NCBI RefSeq assembly: GCF_010731595.1
Contig: NZ_AP022582.1
Location: 4,712,001 to 4,776,000 of the forward strand
Source of the DNA: Mycobacterium seoulense
GTDB taxonomy: Bacteria; Actinomycetota; Actinomycetes; Mycobacteriales; Mycobacteriaceae
DNA length: 64,000 bases
Direction: 5' to 3'
Position 1 is the stretch's first letter. Every line of letters starts with the position of its first letter. The notes under the pieces were generated by a model. That model worked only from the letters and a program-made list of their open reading frames with translations, did no database searches and was not told where the DNA came from. Both the position numbers and the translations under genes were made by a program. Of this stretch, positions 55,004-62,423 are shown one piece after another.

Positions 55004-56512
55004 TCACCTTCGTGAAGGCGGCCACGCCCCGCCGTTGGGCGCGGCGAACGCCGCCACCATGGCTTCGGCGCTTCGCACCGCCGCGCGGCACACCCTGGTG
55101 GTGAATGGGTCGTTGAGTGGGTGCTCGGCGCGGCGGCGCCAGCGTTGGGCCGCGGCGAAGGCGGCGCGCGGCGCGTCGTGGTGCGCCTCGGGGGCCAGCC
55201 CCAACCGGCTGGCCGCGTCGGTACCCGAACCGCCGATGAGGCGCCGCAGCGACGCAAGCTCTTCGTCGTGCAACGCCGTCGCGCGCGAATGCAGTTGGCT
55301 CAGCAGGCGCAGCTCCTCGAACGCGTGGGTGTCGGCCAGCAACGGATCGATGTCGGCGAGGATGCGGGGAGTGCCCGCGATCGGGTATGCCTCCACGAAT
55401 CGGCGCAACGACACCAGCGCGGTGTGCGCCTTGAGCATGTCGGAGCGCTGCGCGAACTGCTGATCGATCACGTTGCGCAACGCGACCAGCCCGCTGCGTT
55501 CGAGCAACTCATCGGCCAGCCCCGCCGCGTCGGTGACGCCGGCCTTGAGCACCGCGATCGAGATCCGGATGCCGAACATGCCGAACCGGTCGAGCAGCCG
55601 GGCCCGCGTCGCGGCGTCCACCGGCAACGGGCTGTCGGGACGGACGAAGCGGTCCGCGCTGAGCATGGCCTTGTGCAGCTCGGCGGCATCGACACCGGCG
55701 AGTTTTTGCAGCGCGCCGAACTCCGACTGGCGCAGCGTGCGGGCGGTCAGCGCCAGCAGCCCCGAGACCGGCACCACCGCCTGGCAGACGCCCGTCTGGC
55801 TCAACTCGCGGGTGAACCTCTTGGCCACGTCTTCGGCCGAGAGCATGGCGTCGAGCCGCCCGGCGCCGATCTCGTCGGCCCGCGACGCCACACCGATGAT
55901 GCCCAGCGCCCCGGCCGCCCCGCCGACGAGGTCACCGATCTGTTTGAGGAGCGCGATGTCGGCGGCGTTGAGGGTGCGCAGCAAGAACACCACCGCGTCC
56001 ACCCGCGGCATCCCGTCCTCGGGTACCAGCAGCCGCAGCGTGCGCGCGGAGACGTCACGCGCCAGCGACGAGGTCCCCGGCGTGTCGATGATCGTGGTGG
56101 CGATCAGCTCGTCGGCGGGCCATTGAACGTCGAGGTCAACCAGTTCGTCAGGGTTCAGCCTGCTCAGGTCGAAGCCGAGTCCGCCGTCGCGCATGATCGG
56201 CACATGAGAACGACGCCCCCCACGATGGTTGGCAATGACCTTCGGTGCCAGGCCGTGCCGAAACCAGGTGACGATTCGGGTGGCCTCGGTGGCATCCGTT
56301 GGCGCGACGGTTTCCCCGACCAGCGCGTTGACCAGGGTGGACTTACCAGCCTTGAGGGTCCCGGCCAGTGCGATGCGCATCGGTTCGTTGAGCCGGTCGG
56401 CGATGCGCTGCAATTCGTGGAAGACGTCGGGCCGCTCGCGGTAGGCCGGCTCCGCCTGGTAGGCGCGAATGGTTCCGCCCAGGATGGCGCGGACCTGCTC
56501 GCTGGTGCTCAC
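55004..56512 (-). CDS. iniC: Dynamin-like GTPase IniC
   Basis: A 502-residue dynamin-like protein. The P-loop is GTLKAGKST at residues 51-59, with switch elements in DATEATRIV and the G3 motif IIDTPGTSS. The rest is helical, without the strong hydrophobic hairpin of IniA. In M. tuberculosis iniC is the third gene of the operon induced by isoniazid and ethambutol. The GTG start overlaps the iniA stop (GTGA at 56509-56512), so translation is coupled and the two GTPases likely work together. Confidence 0.93.
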   Translation of the reverse strand: MSTSEQVRAILGGTIRAYQAEPAYRERPDVFHELQRIADRLNEPMRIALAGTLKAGKSTLVNALVGETVAPTDATEATRIVTWFRHGLAPKVIANHRGGRRSHVPIMRDGGLGFDLSRLNPDELVDLDVQWPADELIATTIIDTPGTSSLARDVSARTLRLLVPEDGMPRVDAVVFLLRTLNAADIALLKQIGDLVGGAAGALGIIGVASRADEIGAGRLDAMLSAEDVAKRFTRELSQTGVCQAVVPVSGLLALTARTLRQSEFGALQKLAGVDAAELHKAMLSADRFVRPDSPLPVDAATRARLLDRFGMFGIRISIAVLKAGVTDAAGLADELLERSGLVALRNVIDQQFAQRSDMLKAHTALVSLRRFVEAYPIAGTPRILADIDPLLADTHAFEELRLLSQLHSRATALHDEELASLRRLIGGSGTDAASRLGLAPEAHHDAPRAAFAAAQRWRRRAEHPLNDPFTTRVCRAAVRSAEAMVAAFAAPNGGAWPPSRR

Positions 56513-58341
56513 ACCCGTGTCACCTGGGGCGCGAGCTTATCGACGTTGTCGGTGACCTGGGTCAGGATGTTCAACTGCCGCTCCAGCTCCCGGATTCGGT
56601 TGTCACGCTCGGTTTCCTCTAACCGCGCGGCGGCGATGGTCGCCTGCAGCGATTCGTTGAGCGAGCGGGTGGCCTGGTTGGCGATGCCGCGGTAATGGTC
56701 GCGCAGTTGACGTTGGATCGTCTTGAGCCGGTCGCGCGACTCCTTGCCGACCACGAAGGACACATCGTCGACGAAACGCCGCAGGTTGGTTTTGGCCTCG
56801 TTGCGGGCCCGCAGCAGCCGGTTCTCCCTGTCTTCCTTGTATGCCATGCGGCCCATCACCAGCCCGGCCCCCACCGACAGCGGGTTGAACAGACCCAGCC
56901 CGGCGACCGAGGACAACATGCCGACCATCACCATGCCGCCGTAGGAGCCGCGCATCCCCGTCACCACCTTGTGGCCTTTGCCCATGGGCTTGGACTCCAG
57001 CCGGGCCAGCGACTTGAGCTGACCGAACTCCGCACCCATGGCGTGCGCGCTGAGCTCGGGCATGGCGACCGCGCCCAGCCCCGCCTCGACGAACACGCGG
57101 GCCACTTCCTGGGCAAGGGCTTTGGCGCGCTGGTAGGCCCAGACGAAATTGTCGCCGACGGCGGTGGCGACGGCGTTCTCCACGTCCACCCCGATCTCGG
57201 CCCAGTGCCGGGTCGGGTCGCACGAGTCGATCACCCGCTCGGCGTGCTCGGTGATTTCCCGGAAGCGTGCCCGCAGATCGTGGTCCACGTCGCCGGTCAG
57301 GTCGGTGATCCCGTCGTTGAGCAACTGCTGCCACAACGCCGTCTGCTGCAGCGCGTCCTCGGCCTCGCGTTTGCGTTGTTCCAGGTCCTCGGTGAGCCGC
57401 CCACCGACGTCGGCGTCGCTGAGCGCGGCCAGCTCAGAGCGCACCGCGAGCGTCAAATGCTCTGCCGCCGAGCGGATTTCATCCAGAACCTGGTCTCGGA
57501 GCTGGTCCTTGCGGCGGCCCAGCACGTCCTCACTGAGGAACTTGACGATCGCCGGGAAGTTGGACTCGTCGTTGAGTTCCTTGTCGTTGAGCGTGATGGC
57601 GTGGCTGCGCAACAGCGACGACACCGGAAGCACCGGCATCGGTACCCGGGCGCGCTGCAGGTGTCCGATGTTGGCGTTGACGATCTCGCGCCAATGCGGA
57701 TACAGGTCGGTCTTGGTGGCCAGCAGCACCCCGACCGAACAAATTTGATAGGCCTGCTGCACGAACCGCATTTCCGGCTCGGTCAATTCCTGGCTGGTGT
57801 CGCTGACCATCAGGATCGCGTCGGCATCGGGTAATAATCCCAGCGTCGCCGACAGGTGCGGCTGACCGTGACCGCCCACACCGGGTGTGTCGATGAAGGT
57901 GAGCCCCCCTTGCAGCATCGGGCTGGGCGCGCCGACCTCCACCCGGAGCACGTCGCGGCCGGCGGCCTGCGGAGCCTGACGCAGGTCCGTTTGCAGCTCG
58001 GCGACCGGGAGCTCAGCGGTTTCCGGTTCGCCGTTGGGGCCCGCCAGGACGATCCGAGCCGACGGCGGGTCGCCGTAGGCGACGACGGTGACCAGCACCG
58101 TGGCCTCGTCGTCACCGACGCGCGCGACGGGCATGTTGAGCAGCGAGTTGAGCAGCTGGCTTTTGCCCTGCTTGAGCTGGCCGGCGATCACCACCCGGAT
58201 GTGGGGGTCGGTGATGCGTTCGCGGGCCCACGCGAGCCGCTGGCTCAGGTCGCCGCGGCCGTTGAGGCCGGCGATCGTGCTGGTGTGATCGATCAGTTCG
58301 ACGATCACGTTGACCCGGCGCGGGTCATCGGGCTGGGTCAC
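56509..58341 (-). CDS. iniA: Dynamin-like GTPase IniA
   Basis: A 610-residue bacterial dynamin-like protein. The P-loop is GQLKQGKS at residues 54-61, and the G3 motif is FIDTPGVGGHG. A glycine-rich hydrophobic segment in the middle-to-late part (MVMVGMLSSVAGLGLF) matches the membrane-inserting paddle of IniA. Coiled helices end in LRELERQLNILTQ-like repeats. M. tuberculosis IniA is a membrane-remodelling GTPase involved in drug tolerance. It lies 100 bp after iniB, with a hairpin in the gap, and overlaps iniC. Confidence 0.95.
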   Translation of the reverse strand: MTQPDDPRRVNVIVELIDHTSTIAGLNGRGDLSQRLAWARERITDPHIRVVIAGQLKQGKSQLLNSLLNMPVARVGDDEATVLVTVVAYGDPPSARIVLAGPNGEPETAELPVAELQTDLRQAPQAAGRDVLRVEVGAPSPMLQGGLTFIDTPGVGGHGQPHLSATLGLLPDADAILMVSDTSQELTEPEMRFVQQAYQICSVGVLLATKTDLYPHWREIVNANIGHLQRARVPMPVLPVSSLLRSHAITLNDKELNDESNFPAIVKFLSEDVLGRRKDQLRDQVLDEIRSAAEHLTLAVRSELAALSDADVGGRLTEDLEQRKREAEDALQQTALWQQLLNDGITDLTGDVDHDLRARFREITEHAERVIDSCDPTRHWAEIGVDVENAVATAVGDNFVWAYQRAKALAQEVARVFVEAGLGAVAMPELSAHAMGAEFGQLKSLARLESKPMGKGHKVVTGMRGSYGGMVMVGMLSSVAGLGLFNPLSVGAGLVMGRMAYKEDRENRLLRARNEAKTNLRRFVDDVSFVVGKESRDRLKTIQRQLRDHYRGIANQATRSLNESLQATIAAARLEETERDNRIRELERQLNILTQVTDNVDKLAPQVTRV

Positions 58342-58391
58342 CGGGTCGCCCTACCTTCTGCGTTGAACTCCGAAACACCGTATGCCCACCG

Positions 58392-58423
58392 ACCGGCGGG
58401 AGCCCCGCAAGGTCCCCGCCGGT
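58392..58423 (-). other. Hairpin between iniB and iniA
   Basis: ACCGGCGGG (58392-58400) pairs perfectly with CCCGCCGGT (58415-58423) across a 14-base loop. There is no T-run after it, so it is more likely an mRNA-stability or attenuation element than a full terminator. Confidence 0.5.
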
Positions 58424-58441
58424 TGGCGGCGGTGCGTCTGA

Positions 58442-61150
58442 TCAGAACCCGGTGTGCGGGTCCACCGGGTGGTGCGTCATCGGGTCGCTTTGGACCGGCG
58501 TGTGCGATGCCGCCGGGTCGTAGCTGTTGTGGTCGAACACCGAGTGACTTGAGGCGTCGGCGGCCGACTGGCCCGACGCGTCGAACGCCGTGTGGCCGGA
58601 CGGGTCGGCGAGCGCCGACGTGCCCTGCAGGGCCGAGTGTGCGTCCACCAAGGCCGCGCTTTGGCCGGCGGCCGCCGTCGGATCCGCGTGCGCGGGCGTG
58701 CTGGGACTCTGAATGACAGCGGAGCTGCCGCCCGCGGCGGCCGCGTGGCCACCGGCCGTGGCGGCGGAGCTGCTGTCGTGTATGACGCCGCTTTGGCCCG
58801 CGGAGACGTGGCTGGTGCCCGCGCCGCCGCCGGTGGTACCGCCGCCGAGCGCAGCGCCCTCGTGGCTGAGGATGTTGCCCTGCGCGTCGCCGCCGGCGCC
58901 GACCGCCGCGCCACCGCCGGCCGCGACGTGACCTGACATGCCGGTTTCGGGGGGCGTCGTCGGCTGAGCGCTGGCGTTGCCACCCAGCGCGGCGCCTTCG
59001 CTAGTGAGCATGGTGCCGTGTGCGCCAGCGCCGGATCCGGTCGCTGCGCCACCGCCGGCTTGGCCGCCCGCGGCGACTCCGCCTTGTGCGCCGGTCGGCT
59101 GCGCGGCACCGCCCAGCGCTGCGCTTTCGTTGCCCAGGAAACTGGCGTGACCGCCGGCGTTGGCCGCGAGTGCCGCGTTTCCGGCAGCGCTGGCTTGGGC
59201 ACCCAGGCCGGCATTGCCTAACGAGCTGGCTGCCGCCTGAGCACCGGCGGCACCGCCGAGGGCAGTAGCCCCGCCGACACCGCCAACCGTGGAGCCGCCA
59301 GCCGACCCGAACGCGCCACCGCTGGTGCCGAGCGTCGCGCCTCCGGCTGCGCCAGTTCCGACCTGGCCGCCTACACCGACGCCGCCCGACGAGGTGCCGA
59401 GCTGAGCTCCGCCAGACCCCAGGCCGCTGGCCTGACCGCCGATGCCGCCGCCGGCCTGTCCGCCGATGCCGCCGCCGGCTTGTCCGCCGAAGCCGCCGCC
59501 AACGCGGCCGCCGAAGCCACCGCCAGAGTCACCCTCAGCGCCCGCCTGACCACCAGCTCCGACCTGACCGCGAGATCCAGCCTGGCCGCCAGCTCCACCC
59601 TGCCCGCCAAAGCCGCCGGCGGCACGCCCACCTGCTTCGCCGCGACTACTACCAGCGACCTGGCCGCCGGCCCCTAGGCCGCCACCGGCGTGGCCGTCGA
59701 CGCCGCCTTGCCATCTGGCGTCACCACCGGCACCAAATCCGCCGCCGGCTTGGCCGCCGACACCGCCTTGCCATCTGGCGTCACCACCGGCACCAAATCC
59801 GCCACCGGCTTGGCCGCCGACACCGCCTTGCCATCCGGCGTCACCACCGGCACCAAATCCGCCACCGGCTTGGCCGCCAAAGCCACCGCCGATACCAGCG
59901 CCGGCGTCGCCACCGACACCGAAACCGCCGCCGGCTTCACCGCCGGCTTGGCCGCCGACACCGCCTTGCCATCCGGCGTCGCCACCGGCACCGAAACCGC
60001 CGCCGGCTTCACCGCCGGCTTGGCCGCCGACACCGCCTTGCCATCCGGCGTCGCCACCGGCACCGAAACCGCCGCCGGCTTCACCGCCGGCTTGGCCGCC
60101 GACACCGCCTTGCCATCCGGCGTCGCCACCGGCACCAAATCCGCCACCGGCTTGGCCGCCAAAGCCACCGCCGATACCAGCGCCGGCGTCGCCACCGGCA
60201 CCGAAACCGCCGCCGGCTTCACCGCCGGCTTGGCCGCCGACACCGCCTTGCCATCCGGCGTCGCCACCGGCACCAAATCCGCCACCGGCTTGGCCGCCAA
60301 AGCCACCGCCGATACCAGCGCCGGCGTCGCCACCGACACCGAAACGGCCGCCGGCTTCACCACCGGCTTGGCCGCCGACACCGAAACCGCCGCCGGCTTC
60401 ACCGCCGGCTTGGCCGCCGACACCGCCTTGCCATCCGGCGTCACCACCGGCACCAAAACCGGCACCGGCTTGGCCGCCAAAGCCACCGCCGATACCAGCG
60501 CCGACACCGCCACCGACACCGAAACCGCCGCCGGCTTCACCGCCGGCTTGGCCGCCAAAGCCACCGCCGATACCAGCGCCGGCATCGCCACCGACACCGC
60601 CACCGACACCGAAACCGCCGCCGGCTTCACCGCCGACGCCAAAACCGCCACCAATACCTGCGCCCGCTTCGCCACCGAGGCCTAAGCCGGCACCGGCCTG
60701 GCCGCCGACGCCGCCTTGCCAACCGAGGTCACCACCGGCAGCACCACCAACACCAAAGCCGCCACCGGTTTCACCGCTAAGACCACCGCCGACGCCGTAG
60801 CCGACCTGAGCACCCAGCCCCACCGCATCGGATAACTCGGCGCCGACGCCCAAGCCAGCACCCACGTCGGCGCCCAGCCCAGCAGCGGCCTCACCGCCAG
60901 CCGCCGCAGAAACATTTGAGGCCGCCGCGAGACCGAACTGACTGGACACCGCTTGCTGCAGGCCAGCGATGGGGTCGCCGCTACCCAGTTCCAGTCCCGG
61001 CACCGCGCTGGCCGCCACGGAGGAGACCTGGGCGGGGGACACGTCAGCAAACCCGGCCTCATTCAGCGCCTGCTGGGGGGAAGCAGCGAAAGCCCTGGCC
61101 GCGTCTTCGCTGCGGAACAGGTTAAGGATGTAGTCGATCAGAGAGCTCAC
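58442..61150 (-). CDS. iniB: IniB, glycine-rich isoniazid-inducible protein with expanded repeats
   Basis: About 902 residues. The N-terminus SSLIDYILNLFRSEDAARAF matches M. tuberculosis IniB (TSLIDYILSLFRSEDAAR), followed by SVAASAVPGLELG. From about residue 140 to 480 the protein is built of GGQAGGEAGGGFG, AGGDAGWQGGV and AGAGIGGGFGGQAG units. A less regular Gly/Ala/Ser region follows, then a C-terminus of about 60 residues rich in histidine, proline and aspartate (DPMTHHPVDPHTGF). M. tuberculosis IniB is about 479 residues, so this one is nearly twice as long. GTG 61150 has AAAGG upstream and fits the family start; the frame is open to 61213. No signal peptide is seen. Confidence 0.93.
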   Translation of the reverse strand: MSSLIDYILNLFRSEDAARAFAASPQQALNEAGFADVSPAQVSSVAASAVPGLELGSGDPIAGLQQAVSSQFGLAAASNVSAAAGGEAAAGLGADVGAGLGVGAELSDAVGLGAQVGYGVGGGLSGETGGGFGVGGAAGGDLGWQGGVGGQAGAGLGLGGEAGAGIGGGFGVGGEAGGGFGVGGGVGGDAGAGIGGGFGGQAGGEAGGGFGVGGGVGAGIGGGFGGQAGAGFGAGGDAGWQGGVGGQAGGEAGGGFGVGGQAGGEAGGRFGVGGDAGAGIGGGFGGQAGGGFGAGGDAGWQGGVGGQAGGEAGGGFGAGGDAGAGIGGGFGGQAGGGFGAGGDAGWQGGVGGQAGGEAGGGFGAGGDAGWQGGVGGQAGGEAGGGFGAGGDAGWQGGVGGQAGGEAGGGFGVGGDAGAGIGGGFGGQAGGGFGAGGDAGWQGGVGGQAGGGFGAGGDARWQGGVGGQAGGGFGAGGDARWQGGVDGHAGGGLGAGGQVAGSSRGEAGGRAAGGFGGQGGAGGQAGSRGQVGAGGQAGAEGDSGGGFGGRVGGGFGGQAGGGIGGQAGGGIGGQASGLGSGGAQLGTSSGGVGVGGQVGTGAAGGATLGTSGGAFGSAGGSTVGGVGGATALGGAAGAQAAASSLGNAGLGAQASAAGNAALAANAGGHASFLGNESAALGGAAQPTGAQGGVAAGGQAGGGAATGSGAGAHGTMLTSEGAALGGNASAQPTTPPETGMSGHVAAGGGAAVGAGGDAQGNILSHEGAALGGGTTGGGAGTSHVSAGQSGVIHDSSSAATAGGHAAAAGGSSAVIQSPSTPAHADPTAAAGQSAALVDAHSALQGTSALADPSGHTAFDASGQSAADASSHSVFDHNSYDPAASHTPVQSDPMTHHPVDPHTGF
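59690..60690 (-). repeat. Tandem repeats within iniB
   Basis: About 1 kb of imperfect direct repeats with multiples of about 60, 72 and 138 bp between copies of the CCGCCTTGCCATC segment. Many blocks are identical over several tens of bases. This is a likely site of slippage, length variation and assembly error. Confidence 0.88.
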
Positions 61151-61297
61151 GTCAGTGCCTTTCGATTGTGACTCGTTTGAGCCGTTGCCGGTGCTACGCC
61201 GACGTTCCGACACTCAAGCTAGGTGCTTCTTTTCAGGCCGGTAACGGGGCCGAATCCCCCAGTCGTTTGCGCCCTTGGCGGGATCACTCAGCCGATG

Positions 61298-61309
61298 CCG
61301 TTAGGGGAT
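61298..61309 (-). promoter_or_regulatory. Candidate IniR element upstream of iniB
   Basis: CCGTTAGGGGAT on the plus strand (ATCCCCTAACGG toward iniB) lies about 150 bp before the iniB start. A second CCCCTAA follows nearby on the iniB strand (ACCCCCTAATCCCCTAACGG). The same 12-mer, or 11 of 12 of it, recurs twice upstream of the IniB-like gene. Confidence 0.5.
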
Positions 61310-61432
61310 TAGGGGGTAGTTAGGGACAAGGTGGAGCTTGGTCGGATAACCCCCCATCGACGACAATTGCCCACTTCAGGACCATAACGGCCGACAATTG
61401 CGGTCGTCGCCCAAGTCGATAACGAATCGAAA

Positions 61433-61987
61433 TCACCCGAAGTGTGGGTCGAATCCGTGATGCTCATTCTCGACGGGGTGGCTGTCGGCCACGGAGTGAT
61501 CCCATCCTACCGGGCCGTCCATCCCGAATCCGCCGTCGTGGACTGGCTGATCAGGCATTTCGTCGGGCGCAGCGATCGTCGCCGAAGGATCATGCAGCTC
61601 GAGTGGCGCCGGATTGGGATCTGTCCAAGCCCCCGGGGCCTCGCCGCCGCCGCCGACCGGCGGGTGATCGATGACGTGTCCGGTCAGGCCGTGCCCGTCG
61701 GTTCCCCCCGAATCTTGGACCGGCGCATGCGCCGGGAACGCGTCGAACGCGGCCGTGGCCGCCCCGCTCGCCCACACATTGCCGTGCTCGGTGGTGCCGC
61801 CGGTACCGCCCGGAGTGGACATCGACAGCGAATCCGACACCATCGGGATCAAATGATTCACATCGGCGCTGGTGACACCGGTCAGGTGAGCCTCGGCGAT
61901 CGCTTGTGCGGGATCTGCCGCGTAGCGCGCGGCGGCTTGCGGGTCGCGCACAAGTGACATCACAAAGTCAAGCAATGCATTTGCCAT
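61433..61987 (-). CDS. IniB-like N-terminal domain protein (Rv0340-like)
   Basis: A 184-residue protein, close to Rv0340 (179). The first 55 residues (ALLDFVMSLVRDPQAAARYAADPAQAIAEAHLTGVTSADV) align in pattern with the IniB N-terminus. The rest is low-complexity, rich in glycine, histidine, proline and aspartate, ending HHGFDPHFG, which resembles the iniB end DPHTGF. So it looks like a short IniB without the repeat region. It lies directly upstream of iniB on the same strand with a 282-bp gap that holds the iniB promoter. A GGAGGCG ribosome-binding sequence precedes the ATG. Confidence 0.85.
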   Translation of the reverse strand: MANALLDFVMSLVRDPQAAARYAADPAQAIAEAHLTGVTSADVNHLIPMVSDSLSMSTPGGTGGTTEHGNVWASGAATAAFDAFPAHAPVQDSGGTDGHGLTGHVIDHPPVGGGGEAPGAWTDPNPAPLELHDPSATIAAPDEMPDQPVHDGGFGMDGPVGWDHSVADSHPVENEHHGFDPHFG

Positions 61988-62114
61988 GACACGCCTCCAG
62001 CGTGCGCTCCGTCACCATCAGCGCCTACCCGCAGCCAAATACCAGCCGTTTCCCGGAATGCTATCGGCCGACGGCGCCGCCGTGATCGGTGTGCGCCCAC
62101 CCTGCCCGAGCGCC

Positions 62115-62142
62115 GCGTTAGGGGATACCCCCGTTAGGGGAT
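62115..62142 (-). promoter_or_regulatory. Candidate IniR element, two direct copies
   Basis: GCGTTAGGGGAT (62115-62126) and CCGTTAGGGGAT (62131-62142) are direct repeats 16 bp apart. They stand about 130-155 bp before the IniB-like gene start, in the same orientation and distance range as the copy at iniB. Confidence 0.5.
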
Positions 62143-62245
62143 CACGGTGCCTACGGGGATTATGATGACCGGCACGTCGGGGGAGCGCTAGGGTAGGCAA
62201 CGACCGCCGACGCCAGTCACCGGAATCGACACAGGGACGTGCACT

Positions 62246-62413
62246 ATGGGCAAGTCGCTCGGGTTGGGGGCCGGGTCGCGAGCCTGGTGGCCGGACGCCG
62301 ACGCCTCGCCGCGCGTTGGCCACCGGCCACCCGAGAACCGCCTGTTCGACACGGCCACGGGTGCCAGGGTGCGCACCGATCACCGATCGCCCGCCCGCGC
62401 CACGCCCGGGTAG
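62246..62413 (+). CDS. Possible small ORF upstream of iniR
   Basis: An ATG at 62246, preceded by AGGGACG, opens 55 codons (MGKSLGLGAGSRAWWPDAD start) to TAG at 62411-62413, 10 bp before the iniR GTG. The peptide is arginine-rich and unrecognised. It may be a real leader, a frameshifted N-terminus of the regulator, or chance. Confidence 0.25.
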   Translation: MGKSLGLGAGSRAWWPDADASPRVGHRPPENRLFDTATGARVRTDHRSPARATPG

Positions 62414-62423
62414 CCCCCCCAAC

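Larger units (their letters stand above)
61988..62423. promoter_or_regulatory. Divergent control region between the IniB-like gene and iniR
   Basis: This 436-bp region separates the IniB-like gene (minus) from iniR (plus). It carries two CGTTAGGGGAT elements (62115-62126 and 62131-62142), which also occur at iniB. A 55-codon frame (62246-62413) is the only coding candidate. Confidence 0.55.

Noticed and set aside
59674..60685. Repetitive frames on both strands inside iniB (valine/alanine/lysine and threonine/alanine repeats)
   Set aside because: They arise from reading the tandem glycine-rich repeats in other frames; the iniB frame continues on both sides with conserved ends.
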